64,000 bases of DNA, from NCBI GenBank assembly GCA_003049485.1, contig PYST01000051.1, forward strand, positions 62,001 through 126,000, in the 5' to 3' direction. The notes below the pieces were generated by a model that did not search any database, had not been told where the DNA came from, and saw only the letters and a program-made list of their open reading frames with translations. Made by a program: the position numbers and the translations under genes. This DNA is from Ophioceras dolichostomum. Taxonomy: Eukaryota; Ascomycota; Sordariomycetes; Magnaporthales; Ophioceraceae. This document shows positions 33,972-45,852 of this stretch, one piece after another (within the stretch, counting starts at the first letter, position 1; every line of letters starts with the position of its first letter).

Positions 33972-35177
33972 CTAGAGATTCCGCGCCTTGACGAATCTGT
34001 TGATCTGGTCCCGTGTGGTCTTGTCGTTGTACTGCTCGTGGCACTCGTAGAACGAGATCAGGTCCTGCGTGCAGTCGACCATGGCCTCGATGTCGACGCC
34101 GCTGTCTGCTAGCCACGCGGAGAACTGCTGAGCCTTGGTCTTCTCCCCCTGCTGCTGCTGCTGCTGCTGCTGCTGTTGATGGTGGCTGCTGGGACTGTTG
34201 ATGGCCCCGCCGCCACTTTGGAGGGCAGGCCTATGCTGCATGAAGCTCGTCGCGGAAGCGATGTTCAGGCTCAAGGGGCCCCCTGCCGGGCTGAGGTTCC
34301 CCGAGACCGAGCTTCCTCCGCCTCCGCCTCCTCCTTGGCTGGAACTGGCGGCCGAGCCGGCCACAGCTCCGCCGGCTTGCCCGGACGGACGCAACGAAAG
34401 TGCGAGCATTATGGCGGCGAGGGCAATGGTGTGCGGGGCGTGGAGCAACGGCAGGTCGGTCATATAGTGGTCGTTGATGAAGGACCACGCGAGAGATACT
34501 TCCTCGTTAGAGAGAGAGAACTCGTCTTTCAGAGAGGTCAGGGTGCGGTACGGCTGGTGGATGATCAAATTCGAGTGCATCTCCGAGATAAGGAAGAACT
34601 CGCATTCGCCAACTTTGGAGACATCGAGAGTTTGGAGGTCGGCTGCATATTAACAGACATTGGTTAGGGTGGGATGTTACCGAGGCGGTATGCGATGAGC
34701 GCGGAAGGACGAGGAAAAGGGTAGACGTACTCGGGAACAGATTTCGCGCCTCGTTGATGACGTGCCGAATATGCTGCGGCGACTCCTCCATTTTGCAAGC
34801 TAGATATACCGCCGTGATGGCAACCAGCAGCGGGTTTGTTCGGCGGACCTCGACCTTCAAGTAGAATCTCCTCATGTACATCTGTGCCGTGGCCAGGGGC
34901 TGCTGGCGGAGCAGGAGCTTCTTGCCCACCTTGTTGACAACTGCTCGAAGTAGAATGTTAGGTAATTCGTGTACTCTAGCTCGTCGTGGGAATGTAGGAG
35001 TAAAGATCATAACTCACGTCCGCTGAAGTATATATTCAGGTGTCTCCATTCTGGCAAGGGGTACATTTGTATGAGTGTAGGATCATCTTCCTCGAGCTTC
35101 TGCCGCATCGCGGCAATCTGCTCCTTGGTAAACTGCCAATTTTTCCGCTGGGTTGATTCCCAGTAGTTGGCCGCCAT
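33972..35177 (-). CDS. ssn8: Cyclin C, Mediator kinase-module subunit (Ssn8)
   Basis: The regulatory subunit of the Cdk8/Srb10 kinase module of RNA polymerase II Mediator. Three exons, 35018-35177, 34731-34940 and 33972-34642 (introns 77 and 88 nt), give 346 residues. The start MAANYWESTQRKNWQFTKEQ is characteristic of fungal Ssn8. The first cyclin fold is seen in LLLRQQPLATAQMYMRRFYLKVEVRRTNPLLVAITAVYLACKMEESPQHIRHVI, and the second in VGECEFFLISEMHSNLIIHQPYRTL to LAAIMLALSLRPS. The second fold is interrupted by a Gly/Ser/Gln-rich insertion of about 90 residues, including ten consecutive Gln, before it resumes at KAQQFSAWLADSGVDIEAMVDCTQDLISFYE. The splice at exon 1/2 is chosen for frame and GCAG acceptor. 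Confidence 0.93.
34149..34176. repeat. (CTG)n polyglutamine microsatellite
   Basis: Nine near-perfect tgc units encode the poly-Gln run of Ssn8 on the minus strand. The length is likely to vary between strains. Confidence 0.92.
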
Positions 35178-35860
35178 CGTGAAGAAGAAAGAGAGCCGGG
35201 CAGGCCGGTCAGAGACCAACGTCAACACCGACGACGGCTGTAAGGTGGCGGCGGTGAGCACAGTGGCTTCATGAGCTTGTCGCCGCCAGCTGCTTGAATA
35301 AGCTTCAACAAGGTGGGATGTCCTTATCCTTATCTCTCTTTCGTCCTAAATTGGCTAGCTTGCCTCGGCTGATGATCGGAAGCGGGAAGGCTTGGCCGAT
35401 TTCATCAGTTAGAACTTTCAAGTTCCACATTAGCCTCCTTGGCGGGGGCCAGAAGCTTTTTAGCTCTTCTTTGATTGGCAGGGGATGTTTGACAACTGCA
35501 GCAATTGTGCTGCCCGGTTCAGAGGGAGATTCCAACAGCGTCACCACCCGCTGGCTGCATGCGGTCATTTTCTTCTTTCCGTAGATACCCGCTTCTTCCA
35601 CATGGCCGTCGCACGAGTTGATCTAGGCCGGCTTGACGTTGCGGACCGCCAAAGCAGTTAACATTCATTGCCTGTCGAACTCGCCTTTGTCCTCTTCGCA
35701 TGCCTCCCGTAGCGATGCCGGGAATATAGCGACTATTGATGACCGGAACTCTCCTTCGCCCTGTTGATACGGATCGGCCGGACGACGCGCGATCGCGACA
35801 CATGAGAATCCCTCTCACCTCTCCCCCAGGCCTTGCGATGGTAGTCATCGTCGATTTGCC
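35178..35860. promoter_or_regulatory. Shared divergent promoter, ssn8 / carrier gene
   Basis: Head-to-head spacer. No coding exon is seen, although an additional upstream exon for the carrier cannot be excluded. Confidence 0.4.
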
Positions 35861-38716
35861 ATGAAGGTCCCGGACGTGGTCTCGGAGCTGAAGCTCGGGC
35901 TGATCGAGTCGCAGAATGCCCAAGACAAACGAGTCGAGGAGCTATGGCGCAAGCTCGATCCGGAGAGCAAGGGGGAGCTGGACCTGAAGGGACTGAAGAA
36001 GGGCTTGAGGAGGATAGACCATCGTTAGATAACTCCCAATTTCCATCCCGTTTCGAAGTTCTTCGTCCCACGTCGCCGCTAATCCGACCTTTTGCGACGG
36101 GAGTAAACTATAGCCATGAAAAACGCCGACGAGATGCTCAAGGAGATAGTCAAGGCGGTCGACACGAACGATGACGGGAAGATTCAATACGAAGGTGCGT
36201 TCTCAGGGGAGACGGTAGTTGGGATCAACTTGTCGCGACGACGCGACGACGACGGGCGAGCCGCCGGCAGATGATACAATGGGTATTCGTTCTCACACCT
36301 TCTTGATCGGCCTGCAGAGTTCCGCACCTTCGTCGAGACGGCCGAGCGCAAGCTGCTCCTCCTCTTCCGCTCCATTGACCGGGATAACGATGGGCGGCTG
36401 GACAAGGAGGAGCTTCGCTCAGCCTTTCAGCAGTGCGGCCTGACTGTTTCGCAGAGGAGACTTACTGGCTTCTTCGACGAGATCGACCTGAACAACGACG
36501 GTTTCATAACCTTTGAGGAGTGGCGGTAAGCATGCAGCTATTTCCCCCTCGATTTTGTGTTCTTTTGATATGCATCCCGTCATTTTGTATGATGTGATAC
36601 AAGCGTATCGAGGCAGCAAAGCAAGAGCCAAACTCTTTATCCGAGAGCCACACGAAAGCGCTTCGTTGTACAGACGATGGAATTGGTACCATGACCCACC
36701 TCCAAGCCGGCCTGCCTAAGTACAGACGCTCGACTAGGCGGTCATGTGAGGCTTCATGGATGCCAACAGTACTGGTGTCCCCGTCCCGTACCTGCCTGCC
36801 AAAGGTGCCATTCACTGAGGTGGATGTGGTCGAGCCACCCGGTGCCATAACGCGGCGGCTCCTTACTTCCAGGTATGGATGTACGGGGCTGGTAAATAGT
36901 TACTTGGGCGCAGTTTTCACCTATCTATGCGTTGTGAAACTTTCCAGAAAGTGAAAGGGATTTCTGGCATACTGACTAGGCTCTTACTTCGGCAGTGACT
37001 TTCTATTGTTCATGCCTACGCATACGCACGACGGTGATGGTGGCGCTGCACTGGAGAAAGCCCTATCATACTATTCACATATTGTCACGCTCAACGCTGA
37101 GGGCGACTCCCTGGTGAGCGAAGACACGCTCGAGGGCTTAGGTACGACAGCCTTCCTCTTGCACGCTCTTTTCGGTTCCATTTTGAAGATTGCCCAGCCA
37201 TCACCGTCGTCCGTGGATCCTCTCGCGCCTGGAAGACCCACTGCAAGACCGGAATCCGATCAGTCAATCGCCGCTGAAGACGGGGAGGCGCCGTTGTCGA
37301 GGGCTCGGGTGCCGCCGTCTTCACCTGCCCCTGACGAGGCCATACCTCCATCACGGACCACCTCTGCAACCCCATCAATGGCCTTCAAACCACCATTAAG
37401 TCCAGGCTCGCCTCTGCCGCCACAATCCGCCGAAGTCGTCGCTGAAAATATGGCGACCATTCTGCAACCCGGCGCAGCGCCGGGTTCCAGCTTTCGTCCC
37501 GGCATCGGCGACGAAGACGCCTCAATACCGCGCGGGCGCGGAAAGAGGGCCAGCGCCAGCATCCCGTGGACCCAGTCCGGCGACGACTCTAGAGACGATT
37601 TTTCTGATTCTGTAGCGCTGTCGCAAAAGGAGAGCCATGAGAGTATAGCTTCGAAACTGACTGAGTACCTGCCTGAACCAGGGTATTTCCTCGCTGGAGC
37701 GATCGCGGGCGGCGTTTCAAGAACAGCAACGGCGCCTCTGGACCGGCTCAAAGTCTACTTGCTGGTGAACACTAAGGCAACCACCAGCGTCGCCTTTGAC
37801 GCCGCCACCCATGGCCATCCTGTCGTCGCCGCGAAAAGCGCGGCCAGGCCCATCTCGACGGCGGTGACCAAACTGTGGAAGGCCGGTGGGTTCCGCACCT
37901 TCTTCGCAGGTGAGTTAAATTCTTATCTTTCCGTGACGCATCCCCGTATGCGGGAATCCGTCGAGAAAGACAGCATTGACGACTGACCCAACTGCAGGCA
38001 ATGGGTTGAATGTGGTCAAAATCATGCCCGAGACGGCGATCAAGTTCGGCACATACGAGTTCGCCAAGCGCACGCTTGCCAACTTGGAGGGCCACAAGGA
38101 CCCGACTCAGATCAACCCGTACTCCAAGTTCGTGGCCGGTGGCGTGGCCGGCATGGTCGCGCAGTTTGCCGTCTATCCACTAGACACCCTCAAGTTTCGC
38201 CTACAGTGCGAGACCGTTGAGGGGGGGCTTACCGGCAATGCCCTCCTGATACAGACCGCCAAGAAGATGTACGCCACTGGGGGCTTTCGTGCGGCGTACA
38301 GAGGTGTCACGATGGGCCTGGTGGGCATGTTCCCCTACAGCGCCATCGATATGGGCACCTTCGAGTTCCTCAAGAACACGTTCAGGCACCACAAGGCGCG
38401 GATCTACGGGATACACGAGGAAGACGCCGGCCCAGGCAACGTGGCTACGGGTATGATCGGCGCCACGTCCGGAGCCTTTGGCGCTACGATCGTCTATCCC
38501 CTGAACGTCCTGAGGACTCGACTCCAGACCCAGGGCACAGTCATGCACCCACCGACCTACACGGGCATCTGGGACGTCACGGTTAAGACGATCCGCAACG
38601 AGGGAGTTCGTGGTCTCTACAAAGGGCTGACGCCGAATCTCCTTAAGGTGGCGCCGGCCCTCAGCATCACGTGGATCGTCTACGAGAACTCGAAGAGGTT
38701 CCTCAACCTCCATTAA
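35861..38716 (+). CDS. Calcium-dependent mitochondrial carrier (Sal1/SCaMC type)
   Basis: An ATP-Mg/Pi-type carrier of the inner mitochondrial membrane with an EF-hand sensor on the intermembrane side. Five exons (35861-36023, 36114-36194, 36318-36525, 36996-37909, 37998-38716) give 694 residues, and every junction restores the family sequence (RRIDHPMKNADEM, IQYEEFRTFVE, EEWRDFLLFMPTH, FFAGNGLNVVKIMPE). A degenerate EF-hand lies at 33-44, with canonical ones at 71-82 (DTNDDGKIQYEE), 102-113 (DRDNDGRLDKEE) and 138-149 (DLNNDGFITFEE). A disordered Ser/Pro linker of about 180 residues follows. Then come three carrier repeats from about residue 375, with signatures PLDRLKVYL, PLDTLKFRL and PLNVLRTRL. 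The 470-nt third intron is long for this region, and the first donor (GTTAGA) is weak. Confidence 0.93.
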
Positions 38717-40189
38717 TCGCCATTACGTACGAGCGGACTGAATATATTGGGAGGAGAGAAAAAAAAAAGCCACTGCCGGGGGCTATCGTTGGTTGGCCGG
38801 TCTTGATTAGACGGGACGGTCATACACGGCAGATTTAAACCCTAGAGCTGCTCATGGAAGAGAGAAGGAACATATTGCTGACACCAGCCACTTTATTGAC
38901 TGGTACGGTGCAGACTTGCAATGACATACTACGTCACTTTCAGCATCTTAGGCGTTTCGGACGTGAAGGAGGACTGGCAAGTGTTGTCTTCTTGTCTACT
39001 GAGATGGTGTGTGAATCTTCGTGTTTAGACCCAAGGCAGCATGCCTGAAAGGCGTTGTGGTGCTGGCATCGATTTTGTAAGAATTCAAGATAGAGGAGAG
39101 GTCCAAGACGTGCTTGAGATAAGCGACGACAAGAATGAACGCCGCCTAGGTACCTAAGGAACCAAACAGAGGACTGCCCTTTGTGAAAGAGATCTAGCCT
39201 TGCGCTCTGCTTCGGACGAAGCTATCGTCAGATTGATAATCTGCAGGACACTCTCCGATGGCAGCAACATCGCGCGGCGTCAGACATGCGTTGCAAATAT
39301 GCGGCTCTAGATTAACAGCTCTTAGGGAACACAAATAACCAACCACTGCTAGATAAGAGTGGTACGTATGTGCCGTCCTCACCTTCCAGATGCGGTGATT
39401 CTCATGTGTAAGACGGATGAATTTTGCGCTCCCCAGCTGCAGCCACGAAGCCACGGAACCAATCCGATCGCCCATCGATCGCCCATTGAGCCGTCCCGTC
39501 CCTGGATGTCCATCTGCCCCTCCCTGAAAACAACCCCGCGTTTGACAGCTTCGACGTTCAGAATCAGGCTCTCGCTGGCTTGCGCCATCACACTCATATC
39601 CAGGTCGAGGTTTAGTGCTCTTTCTGTTTGGACTATTCCCGGTAGGTGTCCAATCAGCTGTAGTATCACGCCCTACTGTAAAAGCTCTTTTCGGAGGCAC
39701 GTCGTAACCTGATCGACAGGATTACGAAGCTGCTTTGTCTCCCCATTCCCGTCTTGACTCTCGAGCTTGCCCTATCGTACCTATTACGACTGCGTACCTA
39801 CGGGAATTGCCTATCATTGTTAAGCGATCGAGCTAGAGTCGGCTCGATCCTCTCAACAGTCCACCACTACCCAACACCTTCCTCTTACACATTCGCTTGC
39901 CTGTCCAACTTCTCTCCTGATTCTTCTCCTGCCACCAGACACGGCTCGTTGTCGCCCAATATTTGCCTACGCCAGAACAGAAACATTAGATACACCTACC
40001 TAGTAGCTCAGTTGAGAATTTTCCATCAAAGAGTTTGTTTGGTTGAGAGAGATTCCTGCACTTCTCAGTACCTCTGCTCTCCTTCACGTACTTTTCATAT
40101 AAGCGTCGCAAAACAGAAACAGACGACCTGTGCGCGGCTTTCTAGTTGTCTTGGCAGATCCCAGGCCCCTGTCGAGTTGTTTCGCCGCC
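38717..40189. promoter_or_regulatory. Intergenic region, 1.5 kb
   Basis: 3' flank of the carrier gene and promoter/leader of the next gene. An A-run lies at 38760-38768 and a palindromic ctaggtacctaag at 39147-39159. The last 350 nt are CT-rich as in a leader. Frames near 39194-39712 have no protein-like features. Confidence 0.4.
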
Positions 40190-43100
40190 ATGTCTCACGA
40201 CTCAGACGACAGCGAACAGGACTGGAGGAGCCTGTACTTAGCGGAGGACGAAGAGGGCGGCGCGGCAGATACCCAGCCAACCCACTCGGGTCATCACCAC
40301 CAGTCGGGGGCGAGCCAGTACCAGCATCATCACCACTCGCACGCTGGACCTCACCAGACGCAAGCAGCACCAACAGTTGGACCAGCCAATGACAGCTTTG
40401 GCTTCGGAGACGGAGAGGATGATGAGCACGAGCAAGACGTAAGCCACGTCCTCTCGCCTACCGACGGCTACTTCCGCGCGTCCGAGGTGCCATTCTCGTC
40501 GTCGTCCTCCTACCTCTCTCCTCTGTCGCCCACCACAAGATACTCGCCCCTATCATCCCAAGTGCCGCATGTTCCCGACGTCTGGGTCCAGGATCCGTCG
40601 CTCAACCAGCAGCCACAAGGAAGAAGCAGCTCTGAGGCCGACAGCAAGGCAAGGGAAGCTCAGAGCTCTGACCAGTCGAACCCTGCTCGTTGGTCCCACT
40701 CGACTCAGTTGCCGTACAGTGACTTGTTTCATGGATCTGCTTTTGCCGGAGGTTCCTCCACGACCCAGCCGTTGAACAATATATCCATTGATCGGGCCCC
40801 GCCTTCAGCAGCTACCACTATAACTACGCCTCGCTCTCATTCCTCTCTAGGCCCTCTTACTTCTACGACGACGGCGACGACAACAACCACGCCGCCGCCA
40901 TCGTCACGGCCATACTACCCAACACAATACCGCCATAGTGGCTTTACTAGAGGAGGCCTTCACTCCCATATCCCCCTTGAGGCCCCGCCTGCGTACTCAC
41001 CCAGCAGCAACAGCTCCGGCAGTCCAGTCTCAGCTACTTCTGCCCTGCTTCCCGGCAATCCGCAGCCTGGACCTGGCGCTGGCCCTTCCTCTCACAACAA
41101 CTACCAGACCTTCGGACGTCACTCCGTCGCCATCAACATTATGGGCAGAGATGAGTCTCAGGGACTCTTGTCCCGTGACCCAGAGGACATGGGAGGTCAC
41201 TCAGATGACGAGTATGAGCACGTAACTACGGTGTGGCATCGACGCGTCCGCAGGCGCTTTCACTCGAGGTCTTGCAAGGGAGTGCTGCTCGCACTCGTGC
41301 TGGGCGCCATCACTATTGGCTTCCTCCTCTCGACATTCAATGCGGTTCGCAACATCGGTGTGGTCAGTATTTCCTTTCTGTCTGCTCTCCGTTGCTAGGA
41401 CACTCACTGCTTTTGTCTACGTTACCACCTCCCTTTGTCTACGTTACTCCCTGCCTGTTGGTTCGAGGAGGGGTATCTCTTACTCACCTCTGATTGTTGG
41501 GGCATGGTGAAAGAGACTCTATCCGAACTTGCTTCTATGACTTGTAATAATACCCTACCTACCTGGACATACCTATATAATGCACCTAGTGGCTCCTCTC
41601 CCAGGCCTCACTCATTTGGACCACAACTCCCCTACTGACATCCCTCGGCACGCAGAAGCCAAAGATACCGAGCGAGAAAATAGAACAACCACCAGAGGAC
41701 TTTACACCAATCGATGAAGACATGGATTTCCCTGCCGCATCCAACTGCAAAGCGGCTCAGACCGAGAGTACCTTGAGGTACACATACAAGGCAGACGCCG
41801 GCCGCTCGCTCTCGCTGAAAGAGACCTTGGAGCAGAACATGGACCGCCCCGACGAGACCAACGTCCGCGTCTTCGGCCAGGTCTTCTTCCGCAAGGCGGA
41901 CGAGGCCTCCATCACGGTCGAGACCAAGGCGAGCGACGACAGGATCGTGGTCAAGCAGGAGTACGACCCGGACGCCCAGTCTCTGGAGCTCACCGTGCCG
42001 CGGACCGTCCCCTGGGACAACCGCCACGAGCCCTGGCCGTGTCTGACCATCCGAGTCACCGTCGACGTGCCCGACACCGGCGTCCTCGACGACCTCTCCG
42101 TCAGCACCGTCCACCTTGACGTCCTCCTCCTGGACAGCCTCTCCGTGGCCATCAGGAACAGGGCCGTCATCCACACGGTCGTCGGCCGCGTCGTGGCGGC
42201 GTCCAACGGCCTCGAGATAGACCCGGACCAGCTCATCCGGGACGGCGCGCCCGAGTCGTTCCGCTTCGACTCGCGCACCATCGCGGTCAAGTCCGTCTCC
42301 GCCCCCATCCTCGGCTCGTGGCCGCTGTACGACTACCTCGGCCTGGAGACCGTTTCGGGCGACATCAGGGTCGGCGTCGAGCCGAAGCCGGTCGACAAGG
42401 ACAGGCCCCGCGAAGCGAGCCTCTTCGTCAAGTCCACGTCTGGGCACGTCGAGTTCTGGGAGCCAGTCCATAAATCGCGGCAGATTCTGCTCCAGCAACA
42501 ACAGCAACTACAGCAGCTAGGAGGTGACGACGGGTCAGGCTCCAAGGCGGCGGCGCCCGAGCAGCTCATCCCGCCCAGGAACTACTCCGTCAACGCGCAC
42601 ACCACCTCGGGACCCATAAAGGGCGCCGTGGCATTCACGTCCTCGGCCACGTTCCACTCCACGTCCGGCACGATGGCCGTCGATCTGCTGCCGGTGCTGC
42701 CCGCCGCGTTCGCAGCGATGACCGATCTACATCCGGAGGAGAAAAAGAGCACCCTCCACACGTCCTCCACGAGCGGCACGACGGCCATCCGCGTGCTCGA
42801 GCCGATGTGGTTTGAGAGCGAGGAGGGAACCTACAGCACCGCGCCCACAGACCTAATCGCTGCTCCGAAGGTGCCATCCCAGCCCAAGGTCCCCAAGGCC
42901 CCGTCGTGGCCCAACCCGGACCGCGGCGTCTTCGTGCCCATCGGCGGGGGAGACCCCTACCGCATCCCCGGCGTGGACCCCTCGGTGCTGATCCCGCCTG
43001 GTCTGCCCAAGGACGTGCTCGACAACATCTTGCGGCCGCCCGTGAAGACTTACCGAGACCAGGACCAGGACCAGAGCAAAAAACGTGCTCGGAGCGAATC

Positions 43101-43392
43101 GGTTGCCAGGTTCCTGCGCATCCTGGGGGCGCGCCACGACACCACCAGCGCGGACCTGGGGCTGAGGTACCCGGGGTCGTGGGAGGGCGACATCGACGTG
43201 AGCTCGATGGCCGGGTCGATCGCTGTAACGGGCGAGGGGGTGAAGATCATCAGGAGCGGCGGGGACTGGCCTGGGGTTAATAAGAGGGTTGTGGCGAGGA
43301 AGGGGGAGCTTGCTGAGGGGACGGGGTCGGCGGTTGTGGTTAGGACTATGAGTGGGAGGGTTGGGGTTCATGTTGGGGAGGGGAGTGGCTGA
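40190..43392 (+). CDS. Single-pass membrane protein with repetitive beta domain
   Basis: Exons are 40190-41362 and 41656-43392. The 293-nt phase-0 intron has donor GTCAGT and acceptor GCACGCAG, giving 969 residues. The start MSHDSDDSEQDW opens a 360-residue disordered cytosolic region rich in Ser, Pro, His, Thr and Gln. A basic stretch (RRVRRRFHSRSCK) and one transmembrane helix (GVLLALVLGAITIGFLLSTF, about 364-385) follow, giving a type II topology. The C-terminal part contains repeated short beta units with the rhythm of adhesin-like DUF4097 domains: SLFVKSTSGHVEFWEP, SVNAHTTSGPIKGAVAFTSSATFHSTSGTMAVDL, LHTSSTSGTTAIRV and a terminal SSMAGSIAVTGEGVKI to TMSGRVGVHVGEG. Function is unknown; a vacuolar or plasma-membrane location is inferred from topology. 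Confidence 0.82.
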
Positions 43393-44196
43393 TTTTTTGA
43401 GGAGGTGAGTGCGTGGGAGGTGAGGAGTGAAGGGGATAGAGGCTTGAGGGACGTTTTTCTGCTGTCTTTGGTTCTGAGATTTTGGTATTGGGGTTTTGGT
43501 TTGGTTTCCTTTTGCTGGGTCGATATCGCCTCGGGTTGTGTCTTGCTGTCTTTTCTCTTGCTAGCGAGTAGTTGTTCCCCTTGACTTGAAAGTGTCTTGG
43601 GGGGTACCCGGACTCTAAACGACGACGTGTATGAGGGATCCTGTGATCTACAACGATTCATGCTCTGCCAGTTGTTATTTTCTTCATTCTTTGAAACACA
43701 GTATGTCACTCTCCTGCTTCCTGACCTACAACCAAGTAACAATATAAAGCCGTTTCCTTCGAATGCCTTCTTGGTCGACGTCGTGCATATGGCTGTGATG
43801 AAATGAGTAACAGACGTCAACTGATATAACTTTGTTGACGCGGCATTGTCAATAGCCAACCAACAACGAGCAGTGACAGGATGGAAGGGCAGTGGTTACG
43901 ATGGAGAAAGCGCCATGAGAGCGACGAAGAGGCCATGGTGTACGTGAGAGGAGTCTGATGGCTTTCTTCCCCAAACTAGTACCGGGGAAGCTATATAATC
44001 CGAGGCTCCCAGGTCTCTTTAGGTCCACCTCATTCGCATCTCTCCAACCCACCACAACACTCATCATCCACATTGCCGACCTCTGCTCGCATATCCATAC
44101 AAACATACCTCTTGCCTAATCCGGTGCCCTCGATCCTATCGAAGTCGCCCTTACTATCACGTTAAAACGCAGGAAAAATCAAAAACAGCAGACAGA
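43393..44196. promoter_or_regulatory. Intergenic region with TATA box
   Basis: 3' flank of the membrane protein gene, then a probable promoter. A clear TATA-like sequence (gctatataatcc, about 43990-44001) is followed by a 195-nt CA/CT-rich leader ending at the ATG at 44197. This is the main support for the small gene. Confidence 0.5.
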
Positions 44197-44379
44197 ATGT
44201 GCGTCATCAAGGAAGGCAACGAGTGGCCCCCCTACTGCTACGATCCCCTGAAGACTTACGACTGCCAGCACAACTGTTCCGCGAACAACAACCGACGAAC
44301 TCGAGGCAAGAAGGGGGAGAAGAAGAAGAAGAGTGCCTCCGATGGCAAGGACAATCGCACTACGAATGGCAATCAATAG
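44197..44379 (+). CDS. Small Cys/Lys-rich protein, possible stop readthrough
   Basis: I do not recognise this 60-residue product. It has four Cys in the first 30 residues (MCVIKEGNEWPPYCYDPLKTYDCQHNC), followed by a strongly basic tail (RRTRGKKGEKKKK) and a Ser/Asn/Gln end. There is no signal peptide. Support comes from the good TATA box and leader and a reasonable start context (cagaATG). Oddly, after the UAG at 44377-44379 the same frame stays open for 19 codons with a similar Ser/Tyr/Gln composition (AYGSSASPYTENTQYGQQQ) to a second UAG at 44437-44439. Readthrough, A-to-I stop-loss editing, a missed intron and chance are all possible. Confidence 0.5.
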   Translation: MCVIKEGNEWPPYCYDPLKTYDCQHNCSANNNRRTRGKKGEKKKKSASDGKDNRTTNGNQ

Positions 44380-44439
44380 GCGTACGGTTCCTCCGCCTCA
44401 CCATACACCGAGAATACCCAGTATGGTCAGCAGCAATAG

Positions 44440-45852
44440 GCATCTTTTTGCCTGGGCTATCTCGAGATGGTATCTCGAGACGCTATCACGGATTTGCTTC
44501 GTTCCCGTTTGTGCTGGGCTTTTTGGGGACAGCTTGAGTACAGCAGGAGCCTTGAGTCTTTCTCATCTACCACACCTACCCCTTAGATACCTAGTTGAAT
44601 GGTACTGGATTGAGTGCCCGAGTTAGAATCGGATGCCTTCCGTGTTATTATTGTGAATATCGTACGCTCGTATGGAGTGATTGATACGTTGTCTGATGAA
44701 GATGTTGTACAAATACTTTTCCGGTCTCTCTGACCGTCCCCGAGTTATAGATTCTCGGATTCTCATAGTCTCAGTTCGAGGCAAGTGCTGTCGGTGTACC
44801 AACGCGAACTGCTGAGTGATCGACTGGTGTATCCGGTCATATGAATGGCCTGTATTGAACTATATGGAATAAAACCGGGCATTATCATAACCAAGCGGTT
44901 GGGATCTCCCCATGGAGTCGTCCATGGACTCGGATGTGGAGAGGACTAAGAAGGACGGAAAGTCGCGAGGCTATTTGAACCGGGAAATCGGGTAAATCTG
45001 CACCGGAGTTCGCACTGGGACCCTAACTTGTTCGTCCGTTCTGCAGGGGCCTTAAGGGTTTTTGGGTTTCCGTTCACCTGTTTCCTCGTGCGAAAAGATT
45101 GCAGAATTTTGTGGAGGATTTGCTGCACAGAGCAGGGGCGTTTCCTGGATTGTTCCTTAACGTTACGCCAACGGTTTAGTTGCGGAGAAAAATTGGCTTG
45201 ATGTCGTCGAATCGAGCAGGAGAAGCCCAGAAGGTCAACGTCAAGCAAGGCAACATACCCACCACAGCCCACCAGCCCACTTTGACCTCCGCAAACCTGC
45301 TGCGGCGCAGGCGCACTGGACACCCCCTTGGAGCAAACAAGCTGCAGCCGCCAGCCCCCTCTCTGTGGCCCCGCGAACCGACCCTGAACAAGAACAGAAA
45401 GAAAGCCGCCCACGGGACTGGACGGACGTGCTACATCAAATGTCGAACTACGACGCGGACTGCTGCACGTCAATGTCATTGGTGCAGTAATCATAATTAT
45501 AGCTCCTGTCGGTCCATCAATATGGAAGGTGCAGATGCGGATACATTCAAGCCGTCGGAGTAGAGAGGCAGGCAGGTTCCGTTACGCTTCAGAACAGCAG
45601 AACAGCAGATCACTTGACCTCAACAAACTGAGGTCACCCGCTACTAGACGCTAGACGCTATTGTACCGTGGAACGAGTCTGCTGAGAAGCAACCTGGGAA
45701 GACGGAGCGCCGGCAGCGCCGCACACCACCTAGCAAGGCCCAACCAGCCGCCACCATACACACATCTTGGTCGAGCGGGCAGCTACCTGAAGCTCTCAGC
45801 TTCGTCCGTTCAGACACCTGCGTATGCCTTCCCTCCATAGCTATCGTCCACA
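44440..45852. other. Intergenic region, 1.4 kb
   Basis: A plus-strand frame at 45180-45563 and an overlapping minus-strand frame at 44946-45494 are open, but neither has a domain, a biased composition or a supported start. The right end is the promoter of the WDR48 gene. Confidence 0.4.

Noticed and set aside
44960..45000. A T-arm-like sequence (GGTTCAAAT on the minus strand) suggesting a tRNA
   Set aside because: The flanking bases do not form a five-pair T stem or an acceptor stem. I found no tRNA or rRNA gene in the window by eye.
45180..45563. 127-codon plus-strand frame in the spacer before the WDR48 gene
   Set aside because: No domain, no composition bias expected of a protein, and overlapping open frames on the other strand.
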